Assembly (NCBI GenBank): GCA_037954325.1
Contig: JBBMNZ010000035.1
Span: 2,513,501-2,577,500, forward strand
Source of the DNA: Fistularia commersonii
Taxonomy: Eukaryota > Chordata > Actinopteri > Syngnathiformes > Fistulariidae
Length of the DNA stretch: 64,000 bases
Direction: 5' to 3'
Position numbers and translations under genes: made by a program. This document shows, in pieces, positions 12,701 to 22,310 of this stretch (position 1 is its first letter; the number at the start of each line of letters is the position of its first letter). The notes beneath the pieces are model-generated. The model saw only the letters and a list, made by a program, of their open reading frames with translations, did no database searches and was not told where the DNA came from.

Positions 12701-15700
12701 TTGACATCGATGTCGCCGCCGCCGTCCATGAAGTTGCATTTAAAAACAGTCGGACACGGCGCCCGTCGCTAGCTAGCCCGGCGAAAATCATGAAAAACGG
12801 CCCGTGAAGAGACGGAAAAGTTGTCGTCTGTGATATACGAGGACGGAGAACATCATCTGTGAGAAGGCAGGAGATGTTTACGGGGATTTGCTGGTTTTAA
12901 AAAGACAAGCTGCTTTACTCTGACGCTACATGAAGTTTAGCCATAAAGTGTAGCAAAGGGTGCAAGCTACATTTAGCACTCATTGTAGCATGAAGTGTTT
13001 ATCCAGTAAGTGAAACAGCACATGAAAACCCCCCACAACCTCATATCCTGAAGGTAAATATACTTATACAACATTTTATTTATTTCCATTTACTCTGCTA
13101 TCATGTATTATTATTTTCATATATGATTTGTTATTCATAAATACATTTTTCTTATTTAAAAAACATCTGGAACGGATTAATAGCCTTTCAATTCATTTCA
13201 ATGTGGAAATTGAATTTGAGCTAACTCACAGAACAAGTAAACACATAAGGTGTTTGTTTATATCTCTTTCTATTAATATCTTCACAGTCTTGTGGCTGAA
13301 ATGCTAATCTCGGCATGGAACGACGTCCTCCGCTGGCTGAGCTGCGATGCTGGCGGCCGGGGAGGGTCACTGACCTGCACGTCCTCCTCGGAGAAGCCGA
13401 TGACCGGCAGGGCGTTGGTCACCTCCCTCCAGCCGTTCTTGTCGCTGATGGAACTGACCCGGGGACAGTTTCCCTGAACCAGACGCACACGTCAGTCCCG
13501 TAACGGCGACTCGTCGGAGGGGGCGGGGCCTGGGATCGGGACGCTCACCTTGACCAGGTAGTGGTAGTTCTGGGCGTTCCTCTCCAGCCCCAACGCGCCC
13601 AGAAGCTCGTCGTCAGCGCCGTCCAGGAGCTGGTAGAAGATGTGGAAGTTCCTCTCGCCGTGGTTCTGGTGGACCACACGAGATTTCTCCAGCAGGTAGT
13701 TGAGGATGTGGCCGCCCACCGGTGCTCCCTGGAGGAGGGTGCAGGGAACAAAAATGTGATTTTTTTTTTTGTAATATTTTTAAACATTTTCTTATTTAAG
13801 TGGATGCTGAGACAGATATCTTCTCCTCGGAGCTCTTCCTTCACCACTGCCAATCATCTCCCCCCATCTCTCACACCAGCTAACTCCATGTCTTCTTTCC
13901 CTCCATCCATAAACATGCTCTCCGGTGTTCCTCTAGACCAGCTTCAACTTCAGCATCCTTCTCGTCAGATCTTCACCGTCCCTCCTCAAGCCATCTCAGT
14001 CTGATGTTATCTCCAAAACATCTGACATGTCGTCCATATCCTCGCTCCCAAAAAGAACCTCCACATCTCTGCTGCCTCCATCTCTGCCTTCTCGCTTCTC
14101 CTCAGTGTCTCCAAACCAGCCACCATGGAAGATCTCACCTCCGTCTCCTCCACCTTTCCTTTCATACTCCTGTATCCCACCTGAAGCTTTTCACATGTTT
14201 CTCCACCTCTCCTCCGACTCACTATTACTACATTGCTGCATGCTGGAAAATAAACGATGCTAAAATCAACAATAGATCGCCATAGCAACGTGAAACAGGA
14301 ATGACAAATTCTTGCGCGGTGTGATAAACCTGCTCTGGGTGAAAACGACCCCTCACCTTGAAGTCGAATTGGACGTCCATGTACTTTCCGAAGCGGCTGG
14401 AGTTGTCGTTCCTCAGGGTTTTGGCGTTGCCGAATGCCTGGGGCGGTGCGGAGGCGGGACGAGGGTGGATGGGAGAACGGCGTCAAGAAAACAGAGAGAA
14501 AATACCCCAAGCGCAGCAGAACCTTGACTTACGAGCTTTCCGAGATACAAGCCGTCGCTCGGTGCATTTTTCTTTGCTTCATGATACGCCCCGATATCTG
14601 AGTCAGGAGCGAGCAGGATGAGCATTTGACACACCGCCACTCTCCGTGAATTGGCATTTAAAAACAGCCGGCCGCGCCACCTGCCGCTAGCTAACCCAGA
14701 GAAAATCATGGAAAAACACAAGCGAGGTGTGTGTGTGTTGTGGACTCATGTGTAGCCAGTGGGTTAAGGACAGAGCAAACAAAAAAACTCTGAACCGCCA
14801 TCTTCGTTCGGTCTGCAAGGCAAGTACACTTCATAAAATGAGTAAATTTATTTATTAATTAAAGTAATATTAAAACACTTTGTCTTTTATTATGCACTAT
14901 TTCTTTTTATTAATTATTTGTGACATATAAAGTTTTTTTTTTCTTATTTGAAATCACATTTCAGTGGTTTTCAGGGGACCGGAGCAGCCTTTCAATTCAC
15001 TTTAACGGGGAAATTTAATTGGGTGTACGAGCGAACCGTGTTACGAGATCGGTCACGGAAACGGTTCTTCTGGTAAGTCAGGGTTCCGCTGGACTAAAAG
15101 TGAGAAGAAAACATGGTACCTCCAGGACGGGGTTGGAGCGCAGCAGGCGGTCCTTGAGGGCATCCATGCGGTCACTGGCGGGGCAGCTGGAGGCGTAGTA
15201 GAGGAGGATCTTCTTGGAGGCCTCGGTTTTCCCCGCCCCGCTCTCGCCTGATATCAGGATGCACTGGTCCTTGCGCTCCGTCCTCATGGCCCGGTAGGTG
15301 TTGTCTGACAGGGCGTAGCTGAGGAACACATCACCAGAGGCTTGTGAGGCGGGGAAACACGCGGAGACCAGAGGGATCTCAGTGCTTGACTGGGTGTGTG
15401 GAGCCTCCGTGTTCTCCTTTCTGGGTTCTCTCCAGGTTCCCAGCATGTTTACCGAGGACAAAATTGTCCATGGATGTGAATGAGAGGGTGAATAGCTGGA
15501 TGTCTAAAAATGTTGACACTGTGTTGACAGAGGACTGGCTCAGGTCAAACCCCGCCCCCGGTCCCTTTCGATTGGTCCGGGTTAAACCCCGCCCCCAGTC
15601 CCTTTGGATTGGTCCAGGTTGAACCCTTAAAACCCTGTGATTGACAGATGGGTGGCCCGGGTTAAAACCTCCCCTGGTCCATTTGGATTGGTCCAGGTTA

Positions 15701-16284
15701 AGCCCCGCCCCTGGTCCATTTGGATTGGTCCAGGTTAAACCCTAGAGACCCTGTGATTGACAGATGACTGGCCCAGGTTAAACCCGCCCCCAGTCCATTT
15801 TGATTGGTCCAGGTTAAACCCCGCCCCTGGTCCCTTTGGATTGGCTCGTCCTACACGCTGCATAGCAGCACCTGGTCGTAATCTGAGCGTTTATTCCAGC
15901 AAACTTTCAGGAGAATTTGAGTAAAACAAATCTCCTTTAAAATCAGCGGGTCGGTCGACTCACATGTGGGGTGATATTTCGTAGAAGCTGACTCCTCGGT
16001 AGCGCTCCATCTGCGGCTTGGAGTAAATGTCCAGGTCCTTGTACGGGTTCACCGACACCAACACCGAGCCGATGTACGTCTGAGGAGCAGAAACCACGCT
16101 TAGATACGGCCGTGTCCCACCGGAGACGTCGCAAAATAGAACGTTACGGTTTCATTACATAGATGAGGTTTTCCCTGAAGCGCCGCCGCAGGTTCTCGAT
16201 GAAAGCCGCCTCACTGTTGTGGTTTTCCAGCAGGACAAAGTCCTGCACCCCGACCCGGTCGCGTGCAGTCAGGGCGCTCTCCAT
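4793..16284 (-). CDS. myo1c: Unconventional myosin-Ic-like (class I myosin)
   Basis: Actin-based single-headed motor that links membranes to the cortical cytoskeleton. Thirty-one coding exons, all in phase with recognisable splice sites, give 1,028 residues, the length of the short mammalian MYO1C isoform. Order: motor (1 to about 690) with P-loop GESGAGKT at 105-112, switch I NDNSSRFGK and switch II LLDIYGFE; three IQ motifs (about 700-762); TH1/PH tail (about 855-1,028) with K892 and R903, the residues known in mammals to be needed for PIP2 binding. Motor phrases such as ELTLRSEQEEYE and GRFDEVLVRHQVKYLG favour myo1c over myo1h. Start: the ATG at 16,284 within exon 16,159-16,317; the exon is open 5' of it to an acceptor, so longer N-terminal isoforms from unseen upstream exons are possible. 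The stop is TGA 4,793-4,795. Likely poly(A) signals lie inside the cytokine 3' UTR. Confidence 0.9.
5405..5640 (+). mobile_element. tRNA-derived SINE-like copy
   Basis: Begins with an A-box-like stretch (GGCGGAGCGGTTAGCGCTC) followed by a degenerate B box near 5,461, then the body phrase found throughout teleosts (tctccccgtgtttgcg, cctcccacggtccaaaca, cattggagac). Related minus-strand pieces are near 9.95-10.05, 42.0-42.3 and 51.2-51.6 kb. Inserted in a myo1c intron, antisense to it. Family name not assigned. Confidence 0.6.
6848..7645 (-). other. myo1c: myo1c lever-arm / IQ-motif exons
   Basis: Exons 7,569-7,645 (end of converter), 7,337-7,405, 7,093-7,177 and 6,848-7,007. They encode three successive calmodulin-binding IQ-type helices: one around LTLQTSWRGYRERAKY, one around VIVIQSAWRGMKARRRARR and a third, degenerate one around AELIRRFIKGFIHR. 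The second is unusually arginine-rich. The last exon here continues into the linker with the conserved SWPTPPP segment. Confidence 0.85.
7743..8330. mobile_element. Candidate degenerate DNA transposon in myo1c intron
   Basis: An approximately 590-bp AT-rich insert in a 0.95-kb intron. It starts with GGGGAGGCAGGGGAGGCAC and has GAGGC/GCCTC-rich stretches at 7,953-7,973 and 8,131-8,165; the latter is an inverted repeat with arms of about 15 bp around a 6-nt loop. Intron size and GAGGC-rich ends suggest an insertion, but I cannot define terminal repeats or a target duplication. Confidence 0.35.
9013..9125 (-). mobile_element. Dispersed repeat with AATAAAGT-TATCTTA tail (copy 1)
   Basis: The reverse complement reads tgctgctgtgacaaaaga, then cccctctggggatcaata and a tatctta-like end, closely matching the copies at 16.94-17.14, 17.27-17.43 and 41.27-41.55 kb. 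It is in the 1.8-kb myo1c intron 8,908-10,684. Confidence 0.6.
9229..9470 (+). mobile_element. hAT-like fragment
   Basis: Opens with gtgtcaaactcaaggtccgc and gggccaaatgtggcccgcc, the start typical of abundant teleost hAT-type elements. No terminal repeat was found on the right side, so it looks truncated. In the same myo1c intron as two other insertions. Confidence 0.45.
9483..9767. mobile_element. TIR-bearing MITE (copy A)
   Basis: About 285 bp. Left end CCCTAATTTCTGGACTAT and right end, reverse-complemented, CCGTAATTTCCGGATGAT form terminal inverted repeats, flanked by TA on both sides. Internal phrases ataagccgcac and gcggcttat recur at both ends. A second copy lies at 58.2-58.5 kb. Compatible with a TA-targeting DNA transposon; superfamily not assigned. 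Confidence 0.6.
9940..10060 (-). mobile_element. tRNA-SINE-like fragment
   Basis: Contains the family phrases tttccaatgaacc, cctgcatgtttttgga and gcgctaacaaccgcgccgcc, i.e. the reverse complement of the SINE body and A-box head seen at 5.4 kb. Truncated. Confidence 0.5.
12594..13225. mobile_element. MITE with GAACCTTGACTTACGAG-type ends (copy A)
   Basis: Starts CAGTGGAACCTCCACTTGCG and shares long blocks with the copy at 14.5-15.1 kb: ttccgagatacgagcc(a/g)tcgctcg, catttaaaaacag and agcctttcaattca. The right terminal repeat is not recognisable, so the end is approximate. It fills the myo1c intron 12,520-13,374. Confidence 0.5.
13862..14225 (-). mobile_element. RTE-type LINE reverse-transcriptase fragment 1
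   Basis: On the minus strand a broken frame contains MVAGLETLRRSEKAEMEAAE, the region after the RT catalytic core in RTE-clade elements (pattern YGLETVAL...QEAEMEVAEMKMLRF). Frameshifts and stops make it non-functional. Located in myo1c intron 13,729-14,356, in the gene's orientation. Confidence 0.6.
14514..15091. mobile_element. MITE with GAACCTTGACTTACGAG-type ends (copy B)
   Basis: About 578 bp. Left end CAGCAGAACCTTGACTTAC and right end (reverse complement) CAGCGGAACCCTGACTTAC are terminal inverted repeats with three mismatches in 19. Right-hand part carries the typical ggaaatttaattgggtgtac and tgttacgagatcgg. Occupies most of myo1c intron 14,438-15,119. Confidence 0.65.
15523..15847. 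repeat. GC-box/CCAAT-box minisatellite in myo1c intron 2
   Basis: Seven or eight imperfect units of about 37 bp with core GGTCCATTTGGATTGG then TCCAGGTTAAACCCCGCCCC. Five units have an intact GC box (CCCGCCCC) and six have ATTGG, an inverted CCAAT box. Two copies of an inserted CCTGTGATTGACAGATG block interrupt the array (TGATTGACAG at 15,638-15,647 and 15,754-15,763). Confidence 0.8.
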
Positions 16285-16494
16285 GACCAGGCGCACCCTC
16301 CCCTCAATGTCCACCTCCTGTGGGTAAAATACCATGATGTCAGTTGAGATGTTTATCTCCCAGGGGTTTCCACACCCGAGCAGACCTGGTATAGCTTATA
16401 GTGGGATTGATTGGTGACGTCCATGTTGGCAGGATCGAGCTGGGAATTATGGAGACCATTTATGGACTACTCCACCAACCACTCCCCAATTATA

Positions 16495-16690
16495 TTATGC
16501 ATTAATTCATGCATTCATTCATTCATTCATTCATACATCATCGATAATGCTTATCCTGCAGATGGGGTCACTGGAGAACTGAAGACAGTGAAAAAATTCA
16601 AGTCCAGTCGCCGCGACAAGAAGATTTTGACAAGAAACCATGACCTGGATGACGGAGAACCTCCACAGACAAGCCACATGTAGAGATGAA
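16495..16690. repeat. Simple CATT repeat and degenerate dispersed-repeat segment
   Basis: Imperfect (CATT)n at about 16,502-16,535 followed by a segment with phrases (aaattcaagtccagtcgcc, gaacctcc) that recur near 43.05 kb, so it is probably a degenerate interspersed repeat. It lies directly 5' of the first recognised myo1c exon. Confidence 0.4.
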
Positions 16691-16827
16691 CAACCATTCA
16701 CATGTCTGGGCAGCCGAAGAGTCCTTAATAAAGCTACTGCATGTTTTGCATTGTAGCTTTTCACAATATATTATATTATTCCGGGTGCCTTGTCCCCATC
16801 TTGGTCTATTCAGTAAATCTCTCTTAA

Positions 16828-17142
16828 CTGTCACGCCTAATCCCAATGAATAATATTAAACTTCCCAATGAATTCTCTCTATTTGCTTTTAAAAAACAAC
16901 TACCATATCACTATGACCACTACTGCAAATAATAATAACAACAACAATTCTGTTGTCTATTCCTATCCTTGCTGTTGCTCATTCTGCCCTCTATTTATTT
17001 ATGGATGTCTTTTGCTTTCTTTTAATCGTCTCCCTTATTTATATTTATATTTATACTCATATTTATTGATAATGTCATTGTTGCGTTGCTGTGACTAAAG
17101 AATTTCCCCTACGGGAATCAATAAAGTTTATCTTATCTTAAA
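16828..17142 (+). mobile_element. Dispersed repeat with AATAAAGT-TATCTTA tail (copy 2)
   Basis: Plus-orientation copy. Key phrases: ttgttgtctattcctatcct, gtggatgtctttt-like block, attgttgcgttgctgtgac, cccctacgggaatcaataaa, tatcttatctta. No long reading frame. It is followed immediately by a diverged tandem copy. Confidence 0.65.
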
Positions 17143-17145
17143 CAT

Positions 17146-17432
17146 CACACTTAATCCCACTGAATAATATTTTAATATCCCAATGAATTCTCTCTACTTG
17201 CTTATTATTAAAAAACAACTACTATAATACCACAACCGCTACTGTAAATAATAACAATAACAACAACTGTGTTGTCTATTCCTATCCTTGTTGTTGTTCA
17301 CTCTGCCGTCTATTTATGTGTGGATGTCTTACGCTATCTTTCAATTGTCTCCCTTATTAATTGCATTGTTGTGCTGCTGTGACAAAAGAATTTCCCCTAA
17401 TGGGAATCAATAAAGTATAGCATATCTTAATA
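17146..17432 (+). mobile_element. Dispersed repeat with AATAAAGT-TATCTTA tail (copy 3, tandem)
   Basis: Direct repeat of the preceding element beginning at the same phrase (aatcccactgaataatatt versus aatcccaatgaataatatt) and ending in gggaatcaataaagtatag. Head-to-tail arrangement of two full-length copies suggests local duplication or insertion into the tail of the first. Confidence 0.65.
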
Positions 17433-17465
17433 ATCGCTTTCTGCAAGCTGCAATGCCAGTTTTGA

Positions 17466-17480
17466 CCAGTAGGGGGAGCA
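17466..17480 (+). promoter_or_regulatory. CTCF-like motif
   Basis: CCAGTAGGGGGAGCA matches the vertebrate CTCF core CCASYAGRGGGCRS except for one base. It sits between the repeats flanking the 5' end of myo1c and the spacer that leads to arhgap35, a plausible place for a boundary. Motif only. Confidence 0.35.
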
Positions 17481-19090
17481 AGAGCGCGCTCCCCTGCGCT
17501 ATCTGATGCTGCATCGACACACCTCTGATCGCATTAACATCTGCAGCTCTGCATTAAGACCGCTGCCACGTAACGCGCCGCACAACAAAAACAACATTCG
17601 GGAAGAGAAACAAAAAAATCCCGGCTCATTTTCCCATTTCAACAATTTGCAGACCGCAGCTGGAGATCAACTGTAAACACACACACACTGTCAGAGCCGA
17701 ACGCGCAGCCCTGCCAGGATTAAACAATGAAGACATTCAAAGAATTCGGATAAGACACGGAGGACGGGCTCCCCGGCGATGAAATCGTGAGACGACCGAC
17801 GAGTTCCGATGTATAGTAAACACACCGCCGGGGGATCGGGAGAGTGTGTGTGCATGTCAACCTCCATCTGATGCCAAACATCCCTGGGAAGAATTCACAG
17901 GCGGCGGAGATAAGGTTTAATCCAGAGCCGGGTCACAGACCCCACATCATCCACATGCTGTCGTTTTTGACATTCTTTGACTTTGTACTTAATACTTCCT
18001 AAATGTAAGTCTCCCTGTTTCTTCGACTCGATTTGTTATTCTTTCCAAAGCACGGAGGAATACCGCGAGGGATTCTGCGATGAGTCAGCGGGGAAAACAC
18101 AACGGGCTTACAAAACCAAATCTGCGAGGGATTAAGTAATCCAGACAGTTGGTGAACTGAATACATTGACCAGATGTGTGTGAGAGGGTGAATGTTTGTT
18201 TCTATGTGGTGTGTGAATGACATGTGACATCCATCTTCATCCCTATCTATGTATTTTTATGCGTTTGGTTGCGTGCGCAGGTTCTTCTGAAGGCCCCTTT
18301 TCCTATTTTTGCATCTGTCGGGCTTGTTATCTGCAGATATTGATCTGTATCCAGACCGCGGGGCGGGTGCTACATCCCCGCGCACAGCACCGGTGTTTCA
18401 CTTTAAACATCAATAATTAACAAAACAAACAAAAACAAGCAGGCGGCGGGGGCCGGGGTTTCTCGCGGGTCTTGTTTTTCCCAGGGGCCTCATTCGCCCG
18501 CTTCCCGGACCCTTTTTTCGCCTCGGCGGCCACGAGATACGGGGAAATCCTTCGGAAAACAAGAGGACAACAGTGGAAGCGAGCCAAGACCCCGGGGCGG
18601 AGGGAAAGTCACCAAACGCTTCCGGCGAGTCCAGACCTCCTCCGCCCCCCCCCCAGGTTCACCTTGGAGTATTGTTCTCCCGTTCCTGCAGGTGGGCCCG
18701 CGGCAGATGGCGGCGCGGCGGTCAGATTTTCCAGAGGATGCCGGAGAGGAATGCCGGGGTCAGGATGGGGGCGGCCGTTCGGGGGATGCCGTCGAACGTC
18801 CGTGAGTCAGCGGAGGTTCGCCGAGGAGCGGGGAAACAATGAGCGGCGAGGAGACCGGCTTTACCGCCAGACGCGCCAGGTGGCGAAGGATCGTAAACGG
18901 CGTCCTGAGATGCCCTCTGTGACGTATCGGCTATAAACACAGGAACCCTGAGACAACATCTCCAACCTGGACTTCTGAATAACCCACCATTAAAGAGTAA
19001 TTGCTTTTCACCGTCTGCTGATTTCGCCGCTCGTAAACGCTCGCTCTTTTCCAGATGATTTGTTTTTAGATATATATTATATATCTATAT
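17481..19090. other. Spacer without recognised gene (possible myo1c 5' region)
   Basis: Unique-looking sequence; 18,440-18,950 is GC-rich and could hold a myo1c 5' exon or promoter, but no ATG-plus-donor consistent with the myo1c first exon was identified. Open frames here have no family resemblance. Confidence 0.4.
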
Positions 19091-19092
19091 AT

Positions 19093-19438
19093 ACTGCTCA
19101 AAATAAATAAAGGGAACACTTAAGCAACACGTCAACAACAACAAGACAATCAGTGAAATCCACTTAGGTAGCAACGCTGATTCATTTTGACTTGTTCTAA
19201 GGACGTTACATCCTAGTTGGATCAGCCTGGAGTGTGTTTTTACGTTTTCATTTTGAGTGTGACTCCAAATCCAGACTTTCACGGGTTCATACATTTGATT
19301 TCCGTTGATTGTTTTTGTGTGATTTTGTTGTCAGCACATTTAACTATGAAAAGACCAAAGTATTTAACAAGAATATTTCATTCATTCAGATCTAGGATGT
19401 GTTATTTTAGTGTTCTCTTTATTTTTTCGAGCAATGTA
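19093..19438. mobile_element. Tc1/mariner-type MITE, full length
   Basis: About 345 bp. Left end CTGCTCAAAATAAATAAAGG and right end (reverse complement) TTGCTCGAAAAAATAAAGAG are terminal inverted repeats next to TA. This is the end type of a common teleost Tc1-like family. The interior carries no transposase. Partial copies are at 21.9-22.1 and 41.9 kb. Confidence 0.75.
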
Positions 19439-19439
19439 T

Positions 19440-21895
19440 AAATATATATAATTTCGATCGGGGAAATATGCAGAGTAGCATGCCGTTACTCTTGATCTCC
19501 TTCCATGTTCCTCGGACCTGACACCCTCAAAGCAGCTCCGTCTGGAAGCTTCCCTCCATCCTCGGACCCACCCGTCCACTCTTTTTCTTTATTTACCACA
19601 GACTCCCGGGCAACGCATCTTTACTCAAAAAACACAAGCAAAGATTGTTTTCAAGTCTCTGCGGAGTCACGAGTTCTTCCGCTGTTCTCCTCCGGCCAAA
19701 GCGAGTGGAACATTCCTCCCCCGTCTTGCATCCTCGGCGGCGTTCTCGCCTCCAAAACAAGGAAACACGGAGGGCGTTTCAAGGGGGTTCGTTTCAGGAG
19801 ATGCACTTTGACCCCTGCGGGGTTCGCGGGCAGCGTTTTTGCAAATCTAACGGCGAGACTTGGCTCTGGGCCTCCCTCCGTGACTAAGCCCCGCCGGGGC
19901 CGTCCACGTTGGGATGGTCTCCTTATAAGGAAGCCCACCACTCGACCCTGGATGAGCCTCCGCCGTCCCTGCAGCTGGCGCTCTCACACTCATGTGCCAG
20001 CGGTCGTCATGGCTGGAAAAACACCGCGTCCATCCCTTTTTTTTTTCCAGCACTCAAAAATGACACACCGACTCGCGTAGCGGAGGGGAGGAAAGAAAGA
20101 AAAAATCTCTTGTTTTGTTGTGGAAAGATGGCTGGATGCATCTTTCACCACACACACACACACACACACAGAGACGCTCACACATTACTTGTACAGTGGA
20201 GCTCTTACCCTGCCTTGGTACCTCATCCTGTCCCGTCGCTGTTGGAAGACGTCTGAGCTGGTGTTTCCCCCTGCAGGCCGGTGCTTCTCCTCCTCCTCCT
20301 CGGACAGATTCCTCAGTCGCTACTTGACATCCAGCCTTGCCCAAAGGCGACGCGATCAGGTGGCTTCCGTCCCGCCACTCCCTTCCTTCTCACACTTCCT
20401 CACGCTTTCTCCGATAACCCCTCCTCGGCCGTCGTCCGGATCCCTTTCCAGGAGAGGCGACTCACGTTCCCACGTCCGTCCTGCACCTTCAGTACATCTT
20501 CCACTCTGACAGGTCGGCGGAGACGCCTTCTTCTCCGCCTCCCTCTTCCTCTCCTCCCCTCCGGATCGAGGGCAGGAACTCCGCTCGCGCGTCACCCGAC
20601 CGGACTGGGAAAGAAGAAAAGACAAAAAGAAATAGTGCACAAGCAGAACCGGGGTGGGGGGTGAGGGGAGGGAGTGGGGGGTCGCGGAGGGTCGCGTTTT
20701 ATAGGAAAACTTTGCTAACTGAAAACACGTCGTCACTCCGCAGCTACATGAGAAGGGGAGAAAATAAATCACACGAGGAGATCGCGGCGCATTCCTTCTC
20801 TCCCTCCCTCCTCCCGCACAAGCCGAGACAGATCCTCCGGGGGAGGACGAGGGCCGCCCTCGGAAGCCTTTCCATCCACACGCGCGTCTGGATTGTAGCC
20901 TTTTGCCGTTAATGAAACGGTACAAAAATAGAACCCGCGCACCTTTGAGCTACAAATCACGCCCGGCTTCCTCCCGCCCCCGTCGCACAATAACAAATAA
21001 CTCACTTTTAACTGATTAAAATCGACAAAGTTATTTCTGCAGATTTCCTCAGAATCAATGATCTGCCTTCGGTTTTTAATCAAAATCTTGATTTATGCCC
21101 CGCCGTATCAGAATGAAGCGGAGGTCACAGTGCGTGACCCCGCCTTGGATTGTCACATAAAGTGAAAGGTGTGTGAACTCTTCACCGGCGTCCTTCCTGT
21201 TCTGGGCAGTGTGAGGAGTGACGGGAGTGGGTGAAATAGCACCCCCTCGGACGTCCCTCCTCCCCGGCCCCCCTCTCCTGGTTTAACCTCCCTCCGTCTG
21301 CGTGCCTCACTCTTTCCCCTGCCAGCATCATCACATACCCGACGCCGGGGAATCTGCAAACACTCCCCTTTTGCTATATATGGCGAGCGCTCCCGAGCTT
21401 TCTATTTTTCCCTCAGCGTTCCGCGCAACTTCTCTTTCAACTTTCCTCCGCATTCTCTCGAGTCTCCGGCGGCGATCCGTCACCGCGTTTTGTATGGGCC
21501 GGCAGAATCGAAAGAAAAGCGCGCACAATGAGACGGCGGTCGATCATTCAAGAGGGACGAGCGCGGCGGAGCATCGGGCATTGTTTGTGCTTCCATATCG
21601 CAGCACCGCGTTTCCACGCTGGAAACGCTTTGGACCAGAGCTGCCCCGGGGTGTAATATAATTCTGGCCTTGTTTTCCGCTCGTGAAAACACAAGCGTTC
21701 TGTCCAGGCCGCCGTGGAAAACACCGCAGTCGCACCATCGCAAACACTTTTGCCGTTTGTATATAAAACTGATTAGACACTGACTTTAAAACCTTTTATC
21801 TCCCAGACGCCGGGTGAGGTGTCGGTGAGGTATCCGAAGTTAGGGTCAAAACTGAGACCCCTTTCTGTCAAATCTTACATATGTGGGTATTTAAA
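19440..21895. other. GC-rich spacer without recognised gene
   Basis: Contains several CpG-rich stretches (19,500-20,000, 20,250-20,620, 20,820-20,900, 21,170-21,760), CA repeats at 20,150-20,171 and a TATA-like CTATATATGG at 21,374. Open frames in all directions are short and compositionally biased. Could hold upstream promoters or 5' UTR exons for myo1c, but no exon could be tied to the gene. Confidence 0.35.
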
Positions 21896-21904
21896 AGCAC
21901 AATC

Positions 21905-22122
21905 TTTTCTTGGATCAGCCTGAAGTGTGTTTTTCCACTTTAAGTTGACTCTAAATTCAGACCTCCATGGGTTAATAACTTTGATTTCAATTGATCATTT
22001 TTGAGTGATTTTGTTGTCAGCACATACAACTATGTAAAGAACTAAGTATTTAATAAGAATATTTCATTCATTCACATCAAGAATGTGTATTTTAGTGTTC
22101 CTTTTATTTTTTTGAACTTTAT
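21905..22122. mobile_element. Tc1/mariner-type MITE, right half
   Basis: Matches the right two-thirds of the element at 19.1 kb (ttggatcagcctgaagtgtg, ttttgttgtcagcacat, aagaatatttcattcattca) up to its right end near 22,120, followed by (TA)n. The left end is missing. Confidence 0.65.
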
Positions 22123-22258
22123 ATATATATATATATATATATGTACTGTATGACACATATATTTCTATCATCTATTTTCTACTTTTAGGCTTTGTCTTTG
22201 CCACCACATCTCAAATCCGCTGGCACTTTTGTGTTAGAGCTTTACAACTACTTGACTG

Positions 22259-22260
<2 letters not shown>

Positions 22261-22310
<50 letters not shown>
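22261..22310. repeat. (GT)n microsatellite
   Basis: About 25 GT units without interruption. Another (GT) tract of about 21 units is at 22,869-22,911, and a (CA) tract at 23,513-23,546. Confidence 0.9.

Larger units (their letters stand above)
7569..16317 (-). other. myo1c: myo1c motor-domain exons
   Basis: Exon coordinates 5' to 3': 16,159-16,317; 15,964-16,079; 15,120-15,318; 14,357-14,437; 13,549-13,728; 13,375-13,473; 12,406-12,519; 12,234-12,305; 12,042-12,161; 11,865-11,947; 11,681-11,786; 11,529-11,609; 11,363-11,454; 11,188-11,282; 11,056-11,102; 10,890-10,970; 10,685-10,790; 8,790-8,907; 8,594-8,707; 7,569-7,645. Each is bounded by an AG acceptor and GT donor and codon phase matches across every junction. 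Exon 15,120-15,318 carries the P-loop; 14,357-14,437 switch I; 11,865-11,947 switch II. Introns around 8.9-10.7, 12.5-13.4, 13.7-14.4 and 14.4-15.1 kb are enlarged by transposon insertions; most others are 70-120 bp. Confidence 0.88.

Noticed and set aside
4793..16317. Assignment of the myosin to myo1h
   Set aside because: Motor segments (GIAWE, ELTLRSEQEEYE, KQPGRFDEVLVRHQ) match MYO1C better than the MYO1H pattern I remember; parts of the tail are less decisive, so some doubt remains.
20356..20925. 189-codon minus-strand frame
   Set aside because: Biased R/S/G/P composition over GC-rich sequence, no domain and no usable splice context for myo1c.
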